Origin: Giesbergeria anulus
GTDB lineage: Bacteria > Pseudomonadota > Gammaproteobacteria > Burkholderiales > Burkholderiaceae_C
Reading direction: 5' to 3'
NCBI RefSeq assembly: GCF_900111115.1
Contig: NZ_FOGD01000003.1
Location: 209,779 to 273,778 of the forward strand
DNA: 64,000 nucleotides
Both the position numbers and the translations under genes were made by a program. Position 1 is the first letter of the stretch; each line of letters opens with the position of its first letter. Of the stretch, positions 63,252 to 64,000 are shown piece by piece. Below the pieces are notes generated by a model. The model saw only the letters and a program-made list of their open reading frames with translations, was not told where the DNA came from and did not search any database.

Positions 63252-64000
63252 ATGCACAGCATGGACTGCACCAAAACCCTGCGCCTACGCATCAAAGACA
63301 AACATGCCCGCGTGTTGTCTGCGATGGCGCGTGAGGTCAACCAAGTCTGGAACTTCTGCAATGAAACCAGCCACCGTGCCATCCGTGAGCGCCACCAGTT
63401 TCTCAGTGGCTACGACCTGCAAAAGCTAACCAACGGTTTCAGTAAGTGCGATGGGGTACAAATCGGTTCGCCCACCGTGCAGCAAGTGTGTGAAGACTAC
63501 GCCAAGGCCCGCAGGCAGTTCAAAAAGGCCAAACTGCGCTGGAGAGTCTCCAACCCCCAAAACAGCAAATACAGCTTGGGCTGGATTCCGTTCAAAGCGC
63601 GGGCCTTGCAATACAAGGCAGGGCAGGTCGCCTTTGCGGGCCAGAAATTGAGCCTCTGGGACAGCTACGGATTGGCAGACCATGAGCTACGCTCGGGCAG
63701 TTTTAGTCAAGACAACCGGGGGCGTTGGTATCTCAATATCGTAGTCAAGGCGCAAGCGAAGCCCATAGCGGCAACGGCCAGTGTGGGTATTGACTTGGGC
63801 CTGAAAGAAGCGGCGGTAGCCTCTACGGGCGAACGCATCGAAGGGCATTTTTATCGCAAGCTCGAATGCCAACTCGGTATTGCACAGCGGGCAAAGAAGA
63901 AAAAGCGTGTCAAAGCCATCCACGCAAAAATTGCCAATCAGCGCAAAGACCTACTGCACCAGTTCAGTACGCAATTGGTCAAAAACAACGCTGCCATCTT
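63252..64000 (+). CDS. tnpB: IS200/IS605-family TnpB, cut by the window end
   Basis: The first 249 residues of a TnpB, an RNA-guided nuclease carried by IS200/IS605 transposons. MHSMDCTKTLRLRIKDKHAR and QVWNFCNETSHRAIRE form the N-terminal domain; SVGIDLGLKEAAVASTGERI contains the RuvC-I aspartate (Asp181). RuvC-II, the zinc finger and RuvC-III lie beyond the window. Start ATG 63252 or 63261. No tnpA is seen upstream. A C-terminal remnant of the same family is at 5749-5920. Confidence 0.88.
   Translation, partial: MHSMDCTKTLRLRIKDKHARVLSAMAREVNQVWNFCNETSHRAIRERHQFLSGYDLQKLTNGFSKCDGVQIGSPTVQQVCEDYAKARRQFKKAKLRWRVSNPQNSKYSLGWIPFKARALQYKAGQVAFAGQKLSLWDSYGLADHELRSGSFSQDNRGRWYLNIVVKAQAKPIAATASVGIDLGLKEAAVASTGERIEGHFYRKLECQLGIAQRAKKKKRVKAIHAKIANQRKDLLHQFSTQLVKNNAAI

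Overview
The window is a chromosome segment of a GC-rich betaproteobacterium, most likely of the family Comamonadaceae. The evidence is the gene content and order: secA-argJ-DUF815 ATPase-mutT, tyrS-glmU, and cysS-glycosylase-accA-tilS-lysC-tRNA-Ser. A tandem pair of cyanophycin synthetases points the same way. The genus cannot be fixed from this sequence alone.

Region 1-52.4 kb is mostly core chromosome. It begins with a molbindin and an FMN-dependent monooxygenase. A minus-strand signalling operon follows (multi-PAS hybrid kinase, HD-GYP response regulator, DciA), with every junction overlapping as ATGA. Upstream of it is a scar of three gene fragments: a TnpB C-terminus, a receiver-domain N-terminus and a second dciA start. 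Then come secA/argJ/DUF815/mutT; anmK and an M23 peptidase divergent from tyrS/glmU; a four-gene gtr-like glycosylation operon; thioesterases; an ATM1-type exporter; and a CorC-like protein. The cyanophycin locus (cphA, a cphA-like gene with a degenerate Mur-ligase P-loop, and a divergent ABC transporter with a zinc-ribbon-like insert) ends in an IS5-family transposase relic. glnS, aroQ, a cell-envelope operon (TPR protein, L,D-transpeptidase, two cyclophilins, LpxH, MtfA) and the cysS-to-lysC cluster complete the core part.

Region 52.4-61.26 kb is a complete-looking filamentous phage (inovirus) prophage in the 3' end of tRNA-Ser(GCU). A 12-bp direct repeat, CGTTTCCGCCAA, marks both ends. It encodes an HTH regulator, small early proteins, an antisense secreted cargo protein, a Rep-type initiator, an ssDNA-binding protein, small and major coat proteins, a 19-residue hydrophobic peptide, an adsorption protein, a DUF2523 minor coat protein, a Zot-like assembly ATPase, a small serine recombinase and a HigBA-type toxin-antitoxin pair.

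The most striking observation is that the att core lies inside the regulator gene. In the lysogen the regulator ends with 15 codons read antisense through tRNA-Ser. In the circular phage the same frame would run 30 codons into the right end of the phage, stop at 61156, and be followed at once by a minus-strand intrinsic terminator. Integration should therefore swap the regulator's C-terminus, which suggests an integration-dependent immunity switch in a filamentous phage.

Region 61.26-64 kb looks like the decayed left part of a second, related prophage in tandem. It has an internally deleted regulator, a homologous leader with a small ORF, and a different antisense cargo gene (DUF2726) in the same slot. 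An IS5-family fragment and a TnpB gene cut by the window end follow.
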